DNA of 64,000 nucleotides, taken from Fuscovulum blasticum DSM 2131. GTDB taxonomy: Bacteria; Pseudomonadota; Alphaproteobacteria; Rhodobacterales; Rhodobacteraceae. Within the stretch, counting starts at the first letter, position 1. Each line of letters opens with the position of its first letter. This document shows, piece by piece, positions 17,110 through 27,400 of this stretch. Position numbers and translations under genes: made by a program. The stretch is taken from assembly GCF_003034965.1 (NCBI RefSeq), contig NZ_PZKE01000007.1, positions 62,001-126,000 on the forward strand, in the 5' to 3' direction. The notes under the pieces were generated by a model. That model saw nothing but the letters and a program-made list of their open reading frames with translations. It did no database searches and was not told the origin of the DNA.

Positions 17110-18092
17110 GCCCGCCTCCGAATGTCACCTAGCCCTGGGGCAGGTTGCAAAAGCTCACGGACATTAATCGCTCGAAAGTTTTCCGCTATGAACGGGTTCA
17201 GCCCCTCCGGGCAGCCGGATCGCCGTGCGTAACAGGCCACAAAGGATTTTTCGGAAAGCTCGCCTTCTCCGGCCATGAGCATCTGGCCAATCGCTTCGCA
17301 GATCAATTCTGCGAGGATACCAAAACAGTAATCCGAAGCATGTACCAGCCGCGTCACGAATCGGGGTGTGTACAAACTATCTTCGACGGCGACCTGCGCC
17401 GCTACTGCATATTGCCGGAGCGCACTGACGATCATGCGACCATCAACACTGGCCTTCAGAGGGTGGACTTCGACGGGCTTCAATCTTCGAGCCAGTTGCG
17501 TGTCCATGTTCACCAAATCAAGCAACCGGGGCATGCCGCTCAAGATTAGCCCAACCGGCCATTCCGGCGATTGCATTAGGGATTTCAAAGTGCTGATCAC
17601 CGCATATTGATCGCTTCGGTTGTTGTGTTGACCGAAATCCTGCGCCTCGTCGAGATGCAGGAACAATACTTGGCGAGCGGCAAACTGCGATTTAATCAGT
17701 TGCCAAATGATATGCGCCGATCGGTCACGCCGCAGGTGATAGCCGAGTGCCTCTAGCATTGCCAACCCCACCCCCTTCGGCGTAGCCGGAGATGGGACCT
17801 TCATGCTGATGACATCAGCTTGTTCCTGCTCTTTGGAGAGCATCCTTAGGTCAGTGGTGTGCTGGCGGAGGACCGCCTCGACAAGGGTGGTCTTGCCCGC
17901 CCCGGACGCGCCGACCAGCAGCAATCCGCGGGTTTCCCTCTGACGCCTGGCCTCAATGTTGGCTCGGCGTTCGGCCAACAGAAGGTCGAACTCGCGCTGG
18001 ACCTCGCGGAAGGTTGGTGTCGGGAAGAAGTGGCCCTTTAGCGCGGTGGTGACGCGCACCGCCTCTGCGACGCGAGCTTGTGCTGCGGTCAT
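17106..18092 (-). CDS. tnsC: TnsC/TniB transposition regulator ATPase
   Basis: A 328-residue AAA+ ATPase linking the TniQ target complex to the TnsAB transposase. Walker A is LLVGASGAGKTTLVEAV (about residues 58-74 of the chosen start) and Walker B is VLFLHLDEAQDF. The stretch SPEWPVGLILSGMPRLLDLV is the conserved sensor region of TniB/TnsC. The start at 18092 is chosen because it overlaps the tnsB stop in an ATGA and is preceded by GAGGAAGAG; a start 18 codons earlier would lie inside tnsB. Confidence 0.92.
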   Translation of the reverse strand: MTAAQARVAEAVRVTTALKGHFFPTPTFREVQREFDLLLAERRANIEARRQRETRGLLLVGASGAGKTTLVEAVLRQHTTDLRMLSKEQEQADVISMKVPSPATPKGVGLAMLEALGYHLRRDRSAHIIWQLIKSQFAARQVLFLHLDEAQDFGQHNNRSDQYAVISTLKSLMQSPEWPVGLILSGMPRLLDLVNMDTQLARRLKPVEVHPLKASVDGRMIVSALRQYAVAAQVAVEDSLYTPRFVTRLVHASDYCFGILAELICEAIGQMLMAGEGELSEKSFVACYARRSGCPEGLNPFIAENFRAINVRELLQPAPGLGDIRRRA

Positions 18093-20263
18093 TTCTCTTC
18101 CTCCAGACGCCACTCTTCTTCTGGCTGTTCCTGCCAATCGTCCCATTGATTCTCGTCATCGACGTCGGGAGCTCTTGACAAGTCTGTTACTGCAACTGGC
18201 AGTGCTGGGTCGGGGGCAGGCAATATCTCCTGCCCCAGGCCGTCTGGCGCCGGTCCGAATGTGGGTTTGACCTCCTCGCGGAACCGAAAGCCCGAAAATA
18301 GCGTATTCTGAAGGTGTTGCACGTAGGAAGTCGAATGACCAAAGGGTGTAGCCTGCTGGCGGCGCAGCCGCGCCCGTGCGGTCGTGGTGACGTCTCGGAT
18401 CGTTTTGACTGCATGGCTTCGGTATTCAGCCGACAGATCGGCCTCATTCTTGAACCGGGTTCGCAGCGCAACGCACTGCTCCTCCCATTCCGACAGAGAA
18501 ATGCACTCCATATCGCGCGTATGCGGGCGGGCTGCCACCCACTTTTCGTCGATTGCAACGGCCACCAATCCAAGATTAGCGGTGTCGACCCGCACCCTGA
18601 GATCGCGGTTCCGACCTTCGGCATAGCGTTGTCTCAGTTCGTCGCAACTGTAATGGTTGCCGAACACAAGGACGCCCTGCTTGCCGAGTTTTGCATTGAT
18701 ATCAATGCCAAGCGCGGCGCAGCGCGTCATGCGATCCACTGGGGGCTGAAGAAAGCCAGCCTCTTTTTCCAAGTCGTTCCACTTTGAGACAGGCATTTGC
18801 CCGCCGAGGCCACGATGTGGACTTCGATGATACTCATCAACGATGTAGCAGACCAGAATCCGGATCAGGTCGTCATCGTCGAGACAGGCATTCGCACCCG
18901 CATCATAATCGCCCCGGTTCTCGGGGCCGGACTGCGTGTGTCCTGGCAAGCGGTGCATCAAAGTCCTCCCGATAGTGCCAAAGAATCTCTCATCGGTGCC
19001 CCTCAACTCGGCGCATTTCACTGGGGCATGTTCTATGCAGCAGTTGAGGTCGGTCACGCGCTCGGTGGTCGCCGTAGCAATGAAACTCGCGCCGGTGTCG
19101 GCGGCGATCGACATTGGTCGTCCGTACTGGGCCCATGCTCCTTTAGCACCACAGGCCTGCGCAAGATCAGTCTTGTCTGAGATGACCATTTCCAGGAGCT
19201 TCCGGAACTCTTCCGCTGATGGAGCCGCAGCGATCCGCAAGCCCAGAACGCAGCGCGAGGCAACGTCGAGAGCAACACAAATCCATCGTCGCCCGATGGG
19301 CAACTTCTCAAGCGTTTCGATTGGAAGGAGCTCAGTGAGTCCTAGCATCCGGAACCAGGTGATCAGATCGACCTCCCAATCGTCAATTTCGACCCGTTCG
19401 AGCAAGCAGACGGGTGCCAAGCCGCTCAGGTAAGAGCTGAATTGATGTCGAGCCTTGTCGATCCCGAGCTGCGCACAGGCCACCTCGAAGGGGGGCAAAT
19501 TGGCGATCATTCTTTGGATCTGCCGCTCCGAATAGACGTAGAAGCTCGGCAACCGCTCAGCTCCGCGTTGTTTATTTAACGCCCGCATCGCAGATACTAC
19601 CGCGTTTGCCGGGGCCGCCTTACCGCGCGTTTCTGGTGTCAGAGCCTTGCGGATCAGGTCTTGAGTGACGGCAAGCCCTTCGGAGCATGCAGCCCGGCGC
19701 ATTTTCAGCACACGCGGCTGCTTCGGTTTGTGGGCGAGCACATCTCCTTGAAATTTCATGTAAATTCTGTAGTGTTTGCGCAACGTGCTGATTCCGGGCA
19801 CTTTCGGCACAGAATAAATGTCGCCTGCGCGAAGGCGCCCAAGCTTTCGGCGAAGATCTGTCGGATTCTCGGCAAACTGCCTTTGAAGACGGCAGCGGAA
19901 TGCGGTCAGCGATGCATCCGACAGAGTCGCTGTTCTGTTTTGGATTTCGAGGTGAAGTAAGCCGGCCACATAGTGACTGAAGACGGTCCGATGGCGTTGT
20001 CGGGTGGGGGTGAGTGCGAGCCTGATCTCAGAGGTCCGCCCACCACGCCTATTATCGAGATCGAAGTACCCCGGATCGTGCTGCCACGCCGGCGACGCCA
20101 TGAGCTCAGATAGTTTTTCGCCGGGGATGATTTCGACGAAGCCGTCAGGATCCTCAGCGGTGAAATAGTAGTCGTGTGTGGCCGCGTCGAACTTGATGAA
20201 CCGGTAGGATTTGGAGCCAATCGTGAACCGGTCCTTCGCGCTGAATTTGTATGAAAGGGTCAT
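18089..20263 (-). CDS. tnsB: TnsB transposase (DDE, retroviral-integrase fold)
   Basis: A 724-residue transposase that binds the ends and joins them to target DNA. The integrase-fold catalytic residues are visible: Asp in VEIDDWEVDLITW (~294), Asp389 in SIAADTGASFIA, and Glu425 in GTDERFFGTIGR, i.e. the D,D-35-E spacing, followed by the Mu-transposase-like C-terminal domain (YHRSPHRGLGGQMPVSKW). The N-terminal ~270 residues should hold the end-binding HTH domains. The ATG at 20263 overlaps the tnsA stop (ATGA), which fixes the start. Confidence 0.93.
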   Translation of the reverse strand: MTLSYKFSAKDRFTIGSKSYRFIKFDAATHDYYFTAEDPDGFVEIIPGEKLSELMASPAWQHDPGYFDLDNRRGGRTSEIRLALTPTRQRHRTVFSHYVAGLLHLEIQNRTATLSDASLTAFRCRLQRQFAENPTDLRRKLGRLRAGDIYSVPKVPGISTLRKHYRIYMKFQGDVLAHKPKQPRVLKMRRAACSEGLAVTQDLIRKALTPETRGKAAPANAVVSAMRALNKQRGAERLPSFYVYSERQIQRMIANLPPFEVACAQLGIDKARHQFSSYLSGLAPVCLLERVEIDDWEVDLITWFRMLGLTELLPIETLEKLPIGRRWICVALDVASRCVLGLRIAAAPSAEEFRKLLEMVISDKTDLAQACGAKGAWAQYGRPMSIAADTGASFIATATTERVTDLNCCIEHAPVKCAELRGTDERFFGTIGRTLMHRLPGHTQSGPENRGDYDAGANACLDDDDLIRILVCYIVDEYHRSPHRGLGGQMPVSKWNDLEKEAGFLQPPVDRMTRCAALGIDINAKLGKQGVLVFGNHYSCDELRQRYAEGRNRDLRVRVDTANLGLVAVAIDEKWVAARPHTRDMECISLSEWEEQCVALRTRFKNEADLSAEYRSHAVKTIRDVTTTARARLRRQQATPFGHSTSYVQHLQNTLFSGFRFREEVKPTFGPAPDGLGQEILPAPDPALPVAVTDLSRAPDVDDENQWDDWQEQPEEEWRLEEEK

Positions 20264-20955
20264 GTCGCTGACCGCCCTACAAAGGACAATGGCGATACTT
20301 GCCCAATTGACAAGTGCCGGAGCTGGCCGGAGTAAATCGCCCTCAGAATCGCACCAAACAGGCGCCCGCCGACATCCGCCGCTTGCGCGGCCAGAGCACG
20401 GATTTGGACGCGTCCGTAGAGATTGGTACACAGGTGCGCGAGGACAGCGTCCGCTTCAGGGTCGGACTGTAAACTGGCATAGTAGAGACGTCGCGCATCT
20501 TTCGCAGCGGCCGGCGCATAGTCGCGATCAGTAAAAAGTACCACCTTGTCACAGAAAGATGGAACTGCCGCCCGAGCAATCAGAGCGAGTTCGCGGTCGA
20601 AGCTAGTTGCGATAACCCGCTCAAAAGGCTTTACCGCCTTCGCGATCTTGGTGCCGTCAATCAACGTGAACAGAAGATCGAACGTGTGGCTGTGCCAGGC
20701 GCCGTCCCATGACTGATAGGTGACCGGCCCTGCCTGCTCACGGACATCGAAAACGTTTCCTGAGGCCAAAGTCAGAAACAGGCAGTCTGCCTCCCCTTTG
20801 CTTTCCAACTCAACGCGTCGCGCGCGCCCGCCGTCCGCAGGCACCTGAATAGTCAGAAAACTTCTGACACTGGTCCGTGATCGCTTGCTGATCCGGCGGG
20901 TCGTCGTGGTGTTCAGCGGAGGAACAAAGACGTTTGCCTCGAGTGCGTTCTGCAT
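20260..20955 (-). CDS. tnsA: TnsA-like endonuclease
   Basis: A 231-residue restriction-endonuclease-fold protein at the first position of the operon. Glu in ELESKGEADCLFL, Asp93 in SHTFDLLFTL and Lys109 in GTKIAKAVKP have the order and spacing of the E-D-(Q)xK active site of Tn7 TnsA, which cuts the 5' ends of the transposon. The second half is helical. With TnsB this allows full excision. ATG 20955 follows AAGGAGTTCCGAG. The family call is from the active-site pattern and the operon position; overall similarity to Tn7 TnsA looks low. Confidence 0.85.
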   Translation of the reverse strand: MQNALEANVFVPPLNTTTTRRISKRSRTSVRSFLTIQVPADGGRARRVELESKGEADCLFLTLASGNVFDVREQAGPVTYQSWDGAWHSHTFDLLFTLIDGTKIAKAVKPFERVIATSFDRELALIARAAVPSFCDKVVLFTDRDYAPAAAKDARRLYYASLQSDPEADAVLAHLCTNLYGRVQIRALAAQAADVGGRLFGAILRAIYSGQLRHLSIGQVSPLSFVGRSAT

Positions 20956-20988
20956 CTCGGAACTCCTTCAATCACAATGTCTGGCCAC

Positions 20989-21011
20989 CCTCCGCAGACC
21001 GCCTGCGGAGG
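20989..21011. promoter_or_regulatory. Hairpin in tnsA leader
   Basis: CCTCCGCAG, five bases, CTGCGGAGG: a perfect 9-bp stem 34 bp upstream of tnsA, in the presumed leader or promoter. On the plus strand it is followed by a mildly T-rich CTTGACTTTTCTT, so it could also stop plus-strand transcription. Role not known. Confidence 0.4.
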
Positions 21012-21165
21012 CTTGACTTTTCTTGGGAAAAGAGGGATTCAGAGAGGACGAGAGGGTCTTTCTGAGATCCATGGCGGGGCTAGTTGTTGGAAGCTTCTAG
21101 TCCCGCTTTCTTTTCCTGGCTGTGCCGAGCAGTCACCCATTTATTGATTTTATAGTAGTATCAGG

Positions 21166-21411
21166 TCATTCTTGCACCTCAGGCTCCGGGTACATGTTGG
21201 GCCAAAGCTCATTCAAATTTGAACCAAGCAAATTGGCTACGTGTGTAGCTATCCTGCGAGAGCGGCGGCGGCCCAAAATAACAACAGATACAGTTGCATT
21301 CGAAACGCCCAGCTCTCTTGCAACATCATTCAGCGTTACACTTCGAAGGCGAAGCGCATATTTGATTGACTCTCGCCGGCTGTGGCTCGACTGCAGTGGA
21401 GAGAAGAACAT
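21166..21411 (-). CDS. Ner-like HTH transcriptional regulator
   Basis: A small protein of 81 residues. SIKYALRLRSVTLNDVARELGVSNATVSVVILGRRRSRRIATHVANLLG is a complete lambda-repressor-like HTH resembling Ner/Nlp regulators of Mu-type transposons: SLNDVARELG-like helix 2 and a recognition helix with NATVS. It lies upstream of tnsA on the same strand with a 210-bp gap. I infer that it controls the tns operon or its own promoter. A TTG three codons earlier (21420) is an alternative start; neither has a clear ribosome site. Confidence 0.75.
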   Translation of the reverse strand: MFFSPLQSSHSRRESIKYALRLRSVTLNDVARELGVSNATVSVVILGRRRSRRIATHVANLLGSNLNELWPNMYPEPEVQE

Positions 21412-21747
21412 TTGGGTCAAGCCTTGCTGGTTCGCACAAGATGCAGCAAGCCTAGGCTCTTACGAATCAGTCTGTCAATATATTTTGACTAATATTGCAG
21501 CAAAAAGAACCACACCAAAGCGGCATTGTCCAATGCCAATCGTATTGAACTTTTGCTGTGAACCAATTTTGTTCTGATGAGAATTTCTTTCTTCCATCTC
21601 AATACCTTAATAGAAGATCAATCTAGGCATTATTTCAGATCGTCCAACCTCACCGCGCCGTAGAGAGGCTAATGCCAGTAGAGACATGTTTGAAAACTAA
21701 TTGGGCATCGCGTTAGCCTAAGGCGCCCCCCTTCCCAGCAGCCCTTT
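21412..21747. other. AT-rich non-coding junction between tns module and cargo
   Basis: No convincing gene. It is visibly more A+T-rich than the rest (CAATATATTTTGACTAATATTG near 21476) and holds a 7-bp inverted repeat GGCATTG-TC-CAATGCC at 21522-21537 that could be the site of the Ner-like regulator. It should contain the promoter of that gene (minus) and, towards 21747, the promoter of the SRAP-imu operon (plus). Confidence 0.5.
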
Positions 21748-21762
21748 GTTCTGGCAATGTTC
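21748..21762 (+). promoter_or_regulatory. LexA box (alphaproteobacterial type)
   Basis: GTTC-TGGCAAT-GTTC is an exact GTTC-N7-GTTC direct repeat, the known LexA operator of alphaproteobacteria. It lies 39 bp upstream of the SRAP start and would place SRAP-imuA-imuB-dnaE2 under SOS control by the host LexA. Confidence 0.85.
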
Positions 21763-21800
21763 CGGGCCATCCGACCCATTCGGCGAGTCCTGTTACAGCG

Positions 21801-22481
21801 ATGTGCAACCTCTACTCCCAGACCAAGGCGCAGGATGCGATGCGGCGTGTGTTTGATGACGCGGTCGCGGAGGGTGAGGTTGTCGAGGATCTGGCAGGGA
21901 ACCTGCCGCCGATGCCGGGAATCTTCCCGGATTATCCCGCCCCGATCCTGCGGCGCCGTGCGGGCGGTGGCTGGCAGTTCAGCCGGGCGCGCTGGGGCAT
22001 GCCAACGCCGCCGGTGTTTCTTGCAGGCAAGCGCACGGATCCCGGCGTGACCAATATCCGCAACACCGCCTCGCCGCATTGGCGGCGCTGGCTGGGGGTC
22101 GAACATCGCTGCCTTGTGCCCTTCACCAGCTTTTCCGAGATCGACAGCAGGCCTGGAGCTCCGCGCAATCATCCGATCTGGTTCGCCCTTGGCCCTGACC
22201 GGCCACTGGGCTTCTTTGCCGGTCTGCGCACCGAATGGACCTCGGTGCGCAAGCTGAAGGAGGGCGAGGTGACGGCCGATCTCTTCGCCTTCCTGACCTG
22301 CCCGCCCAACCGCGAGGTAGCGGCCGTTCACCCCAAGGCCATGCCGGTGATCCTGACCCGGCCCGAGGACTGGCGTCGCTGGCTGACCGCGCCCGTCGAG
22401 GAGGCCCTGCTTTTGCAGCGCCCCCTGCCGGATGGCGAGCTGGAGATCGTGTTGGAGGGGGCGCGCGAGGATGTTGCATGA
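21801..22481 (+). CDS. SOS response-associated peptidase (SRAP/YedK/HMCES family)
   Basis: A 226-residue protein that forms a covalent shield on abasic sites in single-stranded DNA. The catalytic Cys2 directly follows the start (MCNLYSQTK), NIRNTASPHWRRWL carries the conserved Asn, and VHPKAMPVIL the active-site His. SVRKLKEGEVTADLFAFLT is the conserved central strand region. First gene of a LexA-box-preceded operon; imuA begins inside its 3' end. Linkage of SRAP to imu genes is common in proteobacteria and fits damage tolerance. Confidence 0.93.
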   Translation: MCNLYSQTKAQDAMRRVFDDAVAEGEVVEDLAGNLPPMPGIFPDYPAPILRRRAGGGWQFSRARWGMPTPPVFLAGKRTDPGVTNIRNTASPHWRRWLGVEHRCLVPFTSFSEIDSRPGAPRNHPIWFALGPDRPLGFFAGLRTEWTSVRKLKEGEVTADLFAFLTCPPNREVAAVHPKAMPVILTRPEDWRRWLTAPVEEALLLQRPLPDGELEIVLEGAREDVA

Positions 22482-23073
22482 CCGGCTGCGGCATTCGAAC
22501 CAGGCGGATATGCCGTTCAGCCTTGCCCCTGCGCGGGTGCATGAGGCGGAAGGGCATGGCCGGCGCGCCTTTGCTCTGTTCCAGGCGGCGCGGCACAAGG
22601 GACCGCTGGTCTGGATCCTGCCTGCGCACATTCCCGAACGGCCAATGCTGCGCGGCCTGCCAGAAGGCGTGGGCGAACGTCTGCATCTGCTGCGCCCCGA
22701 AGGCGAGACCGATCTCTTGTGGTGCGTGGAAGAGGCGCTGCGCTCCGCGCCTGTCAGCCTTGTCATTGCCGAGCCGGAGAAGCCGGTGTCGCTGACCGCA
22801 GGTCGCCGGCTGCAACTGGCGGCCGAAGCCGGGCGCACCACCGGCCTGCTGCTTATCCGCCGCGATGCGGGCAGCAATGCCACCGAGACCCGCTGGAGGT
22901 GTGAGCCCCTTCCCGCGATGGCAGCGGACTCGACTCCGCATCGTTGGAGTCTTAACAAGAACAAAAAGGGAACTACCGGAAGCTGGGTCTTGAACTGGGA
23001 TGGCGCGTCGGCTGCTTTCGATCTGGTTGCCGCGGCTGGCGAGCGACATCAGCCTGCGGAGCCGGCCCGTTGA
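22471..23073 (+). CDS. imuA: ImuA (RecA-like mutasome protein)
   Basis: A ~200-residue protein, a degenerate RecA-fold partner of ImuB in the error-prone ImuA-ImuB-DnaE2 mutasome. VHEAEGHGRRAFALFQAARHKGPLVWIL and RRLQLAAEAGRTTGLLLIRRDA match ImuA. The start at ATG 22471 overlaps SRAP by 11 nt and follows a G-rich stretch; its end overlaps imuB by 74 nt. No intact Walker A is seen, which is normal for this family. Confidence 0.85.
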   Translation: MLHDRLRHSNQADMPFSLAPARVHEAEGHGRRAFALFQAARHKGPLVWILPAHIPERPMLRGLPEGVGERLHLLRPEGETDLLWCVEEALRSAPVSLVIAEPEKPVSLTAGRRLQLAAEAGRTTGLLLIRRDAGSNATETRWRCEPLPAMAADSTPHRWSLNKNKKGTTGSWVLNWDGASAAFDLVAAAGERHQPAEPAR

Positions 23074-24484
23074 CGGGCCTTTCGCCCTGACCCACCGGTC
23101 GGGCAATGCCGATCACCTGCATTGCCTCAACCCGGCCGCTTCTGCGATGGGGCTTTCCCGCGGGATGGCGCTGGCCGATGCCCGGGCGATCTGTCCCGAT
23201 CTGGCGACACGTCCCGCCGATCTGGCCCGCGAAGCGGCCGCTCTCGGCACCTTGCGCCGCTGGGCCAGCCGCTACGCACCGATGGTGGCAAGAGACGGGG
23301 TGGATGGGCTGATGGCCGACATCTCCGGCGTGCCGCATCTTTACGGAGGCGAGGCCGCCTTGCGCGACGACCTGCATGCCCGACTGGAACGTGCGGGCCT
23401 GACTGCCGCCAGCGCCATTGCCGGAACCCGTGGCGCGGCCCATGCGCTGGCCCGTCATGGCGGCGGCATCCTGGCCGAAGGCCGGATCGCAGACGGAATC
23501 GGATCGCTGCCGGTCAGTGCGCTGCGGATTGACCCTGACACGGCCGAGGCGCTGGCCCGGGTGGGCCTGTCGCGGATCGCCGATCTGATCGGGCTGCCGC
23601 GGGCGCCATTGGCACGGCGGTTCGGGCCGGGGCTGGTGATGCGGCTTGACCAGGCGCTGGGGGTGCAATCCGAACCGGTGGCCGCAGAAGCCGAGGCCCC
23701 GCATTTTGGGGTCAGGATGACGCTGCCGGAACCGATCGGTCTGCAATCGGATGTGATGGCAGGGCTGACGCGGCTGCTTGACCGGCTCTGCGCCAGCCTC
23801 GCCCTGCATCAAAGGGGCGCACGCCGGCTGCGGCTGGAGCTGCGACGGGTGGACAGCGGCGCGGCGCAGGTCGAGATCGGGCTGGCCCGGCCGATGCGCG
23901 ATCCGACCCGGATGGTAGCCCTCTTCGCCCGAGGCGTGGAAGAGATCGACGCCGGCTTCGGCATTGACGCCCTGCGACTGAGCGCCCCTCTGACCGAACC
24001 CCTGGCCCCGGAACAGATCGGCGGCAGTCCCGCCTTGCGCCAGGATGATGCTCTGGCCGATCTGCTGTCCTCGCTTGGCAACCGGATCGGCTTCGATCGC
24101 GTCCAGCGGCTTTTACCTGCCGACAGCCTGATCCCCGAACGCAGCTACCTGCTCGTGCCTGCCGCCTATGCCGACGCGGAACCCGGACCGTCACGCGCCG
24201 GGCCTGCCCGCCCGATCACGCTGTTCCCGCCCGAACCCGCAACCGTCACGGCCGGCACCCCGCCCGCCAGCTTCCGCTGGAGACGGATGCGCTTCACCAC
24301 CTTGCGCGCCACCGGCCCGGAACGGATCGCCCCGGAATGGTGGTTCGACGACCCGGCCTGGCGCTCTGGCCTGCGCGACTACTGGCGGATCGAGACCCGC
24401 GAAGGGCCAAGACTGTGGCTGTTTGCAACGCCACAGGCACCGGGCGCTGGCCGCAACTGGTATGTGCAGGGAGAGTTCGCATGA
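23000..24484 (+). CDS. imuB: ImuB (inactive Y-family polymerase homologue)
   Basis: A 494-residue protein with a Y-family polymerase-like core (SIWLPRLASDISLRS, LSRGMALADARAICPDL, GVDGLMADISGVPHLYGGE, LARRFGPGLVMRLDQALG). The catalytic acidic cluster is not of the active type, in line with ImuB acting as a scaffold that links DnaE2 to the beta clamp. Overlaps imuA by 74 nt and dnaE2 by 4 nt (ATGA), so the three proteins should be made together. Confidence 0.92.
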   Translation: MARRLLSIWLPRLASDISLRSRPVDGPFALTHRSGNADHLHCLNPAASAMGLSRGMALADARAICPDLATRPADLAREAAALGTLRRWASRYAPMVARDGVDGLMADISGVPHLYGGEAALRDDLHARLERAGLTAASAIAGTRGAAHALARHGGGILAEGRIADGIGSLPVSALRIDPDTAEALARVGLSRIADLIGLPRAPLARRFGPGLVMRLDQALGVQSEPVAAEAEAPHFGVRMTLPEPIGLQSDVMAGLTRLLDRLCASLALHQRGARRLRLELRRVDSGAAQVEIGLARPMRDPTRMVALFARGVEEIDAGFGIDALRLSAPLTEPLAPEQIGGSPALRQDDALADLLSSLGNRIGFDRVQRLLPADSLIPERSYLLVPAAYADAEPGPSRAGPARPITLFPPEPATVTAGTPPASFRWRRMRFTTLRATGPERIAPEWWFDDPAWRSGLRDYWRIETREGPRLWLFATPQAPGAGRNWYVQGEFA

Positions 24485-27400
24485 CTGCCCCTGACACGGC
24501 TGACACGGCCTATGCCGAACTCTGCGTCACCTCGAACTTCACCTTCCTGACCGGGGCCTCGCACCCCGAGGAACTGGTGACGCGGGCCGCCGAACTGGGC
24601 CTGACCGCCATCGCCATCACCGACCGCAATTCGGTGGCAGGCGTGGTGCGGGCGTTTTCAGCATTGAAGGAACTGACCCGGCTGCGCGCCGAGGCCGAGA
24701 CCGGTCAGACCAGCGCACCGCCAGGAACCACGATCCGGTCGCAGAAGGTGACCGATCCCTCCAGCCGCCAGACCGTGCCGCATTTCACCGGCGAAGGCCC
24801 GGCCCCGGCGCGATCAGGCACGCCCTTGCCCAGGCTGATTGCGGGGGCACGGCTGGTTCTGACCGATTCCGCGGTCAACTGGATTGCCCTGCCCACCGAT
24901 CTTGCCGCCTGGTCGCGGCTGACCCGGCTCCTGTCACTGGGCAAGCGCCGGGCACCCAAGGGGGAATGTCATCTGCACCGGGCTGACCTTCTGGAATGGG
25001 GGGCAGGCATGATCCTGATTGCGCTGCCGCCCGATCCACTTGATGAGGCGAACCCCACGGCCAGCCGCGCCGATCTTCGTCAACTCGCCCGCGCCTTTCC
25101 CGGGCAGTGCTTTCTGGGCGCCGCCCCGCGCTATGACGGGCGCGATCAGCCGCGGCTGGACCGGCTGGCAACCCTTGCCCAGACCGTCAACCTGCCAATG
25201 CTGGCCGTGGGGGATGTGCTGATGCACCGTGCCGCCCGTCGCCCGCTTGCCGATGTGCTGACCTGCCTGCGCACCGGCTGCACCATCGACACCATCGGCA
25301 CGCGGCGGCTGCCGAATGGCGAGCGGCGCCTGAAGTCGGGCGCCGAGATGGCGCGACTGTTCCACCGTCATCCCGCCGCCCTGCGTCGCACAGTGGAGAT
25401 AGCCGACCGCTGCGCCTTCCGGCTGGACGACCTGCGCTATCAATATCCCGACGAGGCGCAAGACGGCGAACCTGCGCAGGAACGGCTGGAACGGCTGGCC
25501 CGTGCCGGGCTCACCTGGCGCTATCCCTCGGGGCCGCCGCCCAGGATCGTGCACCGCGTCGAGACGGAGCTGACCCTGATCCGCGAGGTGAGTTACGCGC
25601 CCTATTTCCTGACCGTGCATGACATCGTGCAGTTCGCCCGGTCGAAGGGCATCCTCTGTCAGGGCCGCGGATCGGCCGCCAATTCGGTGGTCTGCTACCT
25701 GCTCGGCATCACCGAGGTGCCGCCCGAGAGCATCACCCTGATCTTCGAGCGCTTCATCTCGAAGGAGCGCGGCGAGCCACCCGACATCGACGTGGATTTC
25801 GAACACGAACGCCGCGAAGAGGTGATCCAGTGGATCTATGACCGCTACGGCCGCCATCGTGCCGGGCTGACCGCCACGGTGATCCATTTCCGCTCCCGCG
25901 CCGCCATCCGCGAAGTGGGCAAGGTCATGGGCCTCAGCCAGGACGTGATTGCCCGGCTCTCCGGGCAGATCTGGGGCTGGTCCTCGGCCGCCCCTGGCGA
26001 GGACAGGCTGCGCGATGCGGGCCTTGACCCCCGTGATGCCCGTGTGCGGCTGGCCACCGGCCTGATCGGCGAGATCATCGGCTTTCCGCGCCACCTCAGC
26101 CAGCATGTCGGCGGCTTCGTCATTACCCAGGGGCGGCTGGACGAGCTGTGCCCGATCGAGAATGCCGCGATGGAGGACCGCACCATCATCGAATGGGACA
26201 AGGACGACATCGACGCCCTTGGCCTTCTCAAGGTGGATATCCTGGCCCTGGGCATGCTGACCTGCATCCGCAAGGCGTTCGACCTTCTGGCCGACCATCG
26301 GGGGCAGCGCCTGACCCTTGCCAGCGTTCCGCCCGAAGATCCCGGCGTTTACGACATGCTCTGCCGGGCCGATGCGATCGGGGTGTTTCAGGTGGAAAGC
26401 CGGGCGCAGTTGAACTTCCTGCCCCGGATGCGGCCACGCACCTTCTATGACCTCGTCTGCGAAGTGGCCATCGTCCGCCCCGGCCCGATCCAGGGCGGCA
26501 TGGTCCATCCGTTCATCAACCGTCGTCAGGGCAAGGAGAAGGTCGAAGACCTTGGCCCGGCGATGATGGAGGTGCTGGGCCGCACCTATGGCGTGCCGCT
26601 CTATCAAGAACAGGCGATGCAGATTGCCGTGGTCGCCGCAGGCTTCACCCCCGCCGAAGCCGACCGCCTGCGCCGGTCTCTGGCCACCTTCAAGCGCATG
26701 GGCACCATCGGATCGTTCCGCGACCGCTTCGTGTCGGGCATGCTGGCGCGCGGCTATGATGCCGATTTCGCGGGCCGCTGCTTTGCCCAGATCGAGGGCT
26801 TCGGCAGCTACGGCTTTCCCGAAAGCCATGCCGCCAGCTTCGCCCGGCTGGTCTATATCTCGGCCTGGCTCAAGTGCCATCATCCGGCAATCTTCACCTG
26901 CGCCCTGCTGAACGCCCAGCCGATGGGCTTTTACGCCCCCGCCCAACTGGTGCGCGATGCCCGCGACCATGGCGTGGAAGTGCGCCCGGTCTCGGTTAAC
27001 CATTCCGCGTGGGATTGCACGCTGGAACCCCGCCCCGACGGGGCCCTGGCCCTGCGCCTGGGGTTTCGCCAGATCAAGGGGCTGCGCGCGGAGGATGCCG
27101 ACTGGATCGTTGCCGCCCGTGGCAATGGCTATCCCGATGTCGAAAGCCTGTGGCGGCGGGCGGGGGTGGCCCCCGACACGCTGGAGCGGCTGGCCGAAGC
27201 CGATGCCTTCGCCCCCCTTGGCCTGACCCGCCGCGACGCGCTCTGGGCCGCCAAGGCATTGAAGGCCCCCGCACCCTTGCCGCTCTTCGGGCCGGATGGG
27301 GAGGGCGGCGCGGAACCCGCCGTCGCCCTGCCACCGATGACGCTCGGGCAGGAGGTGATTGAGGATTACCTCTCCCTGCGCCTGTCGCTGCGTGCCCATC

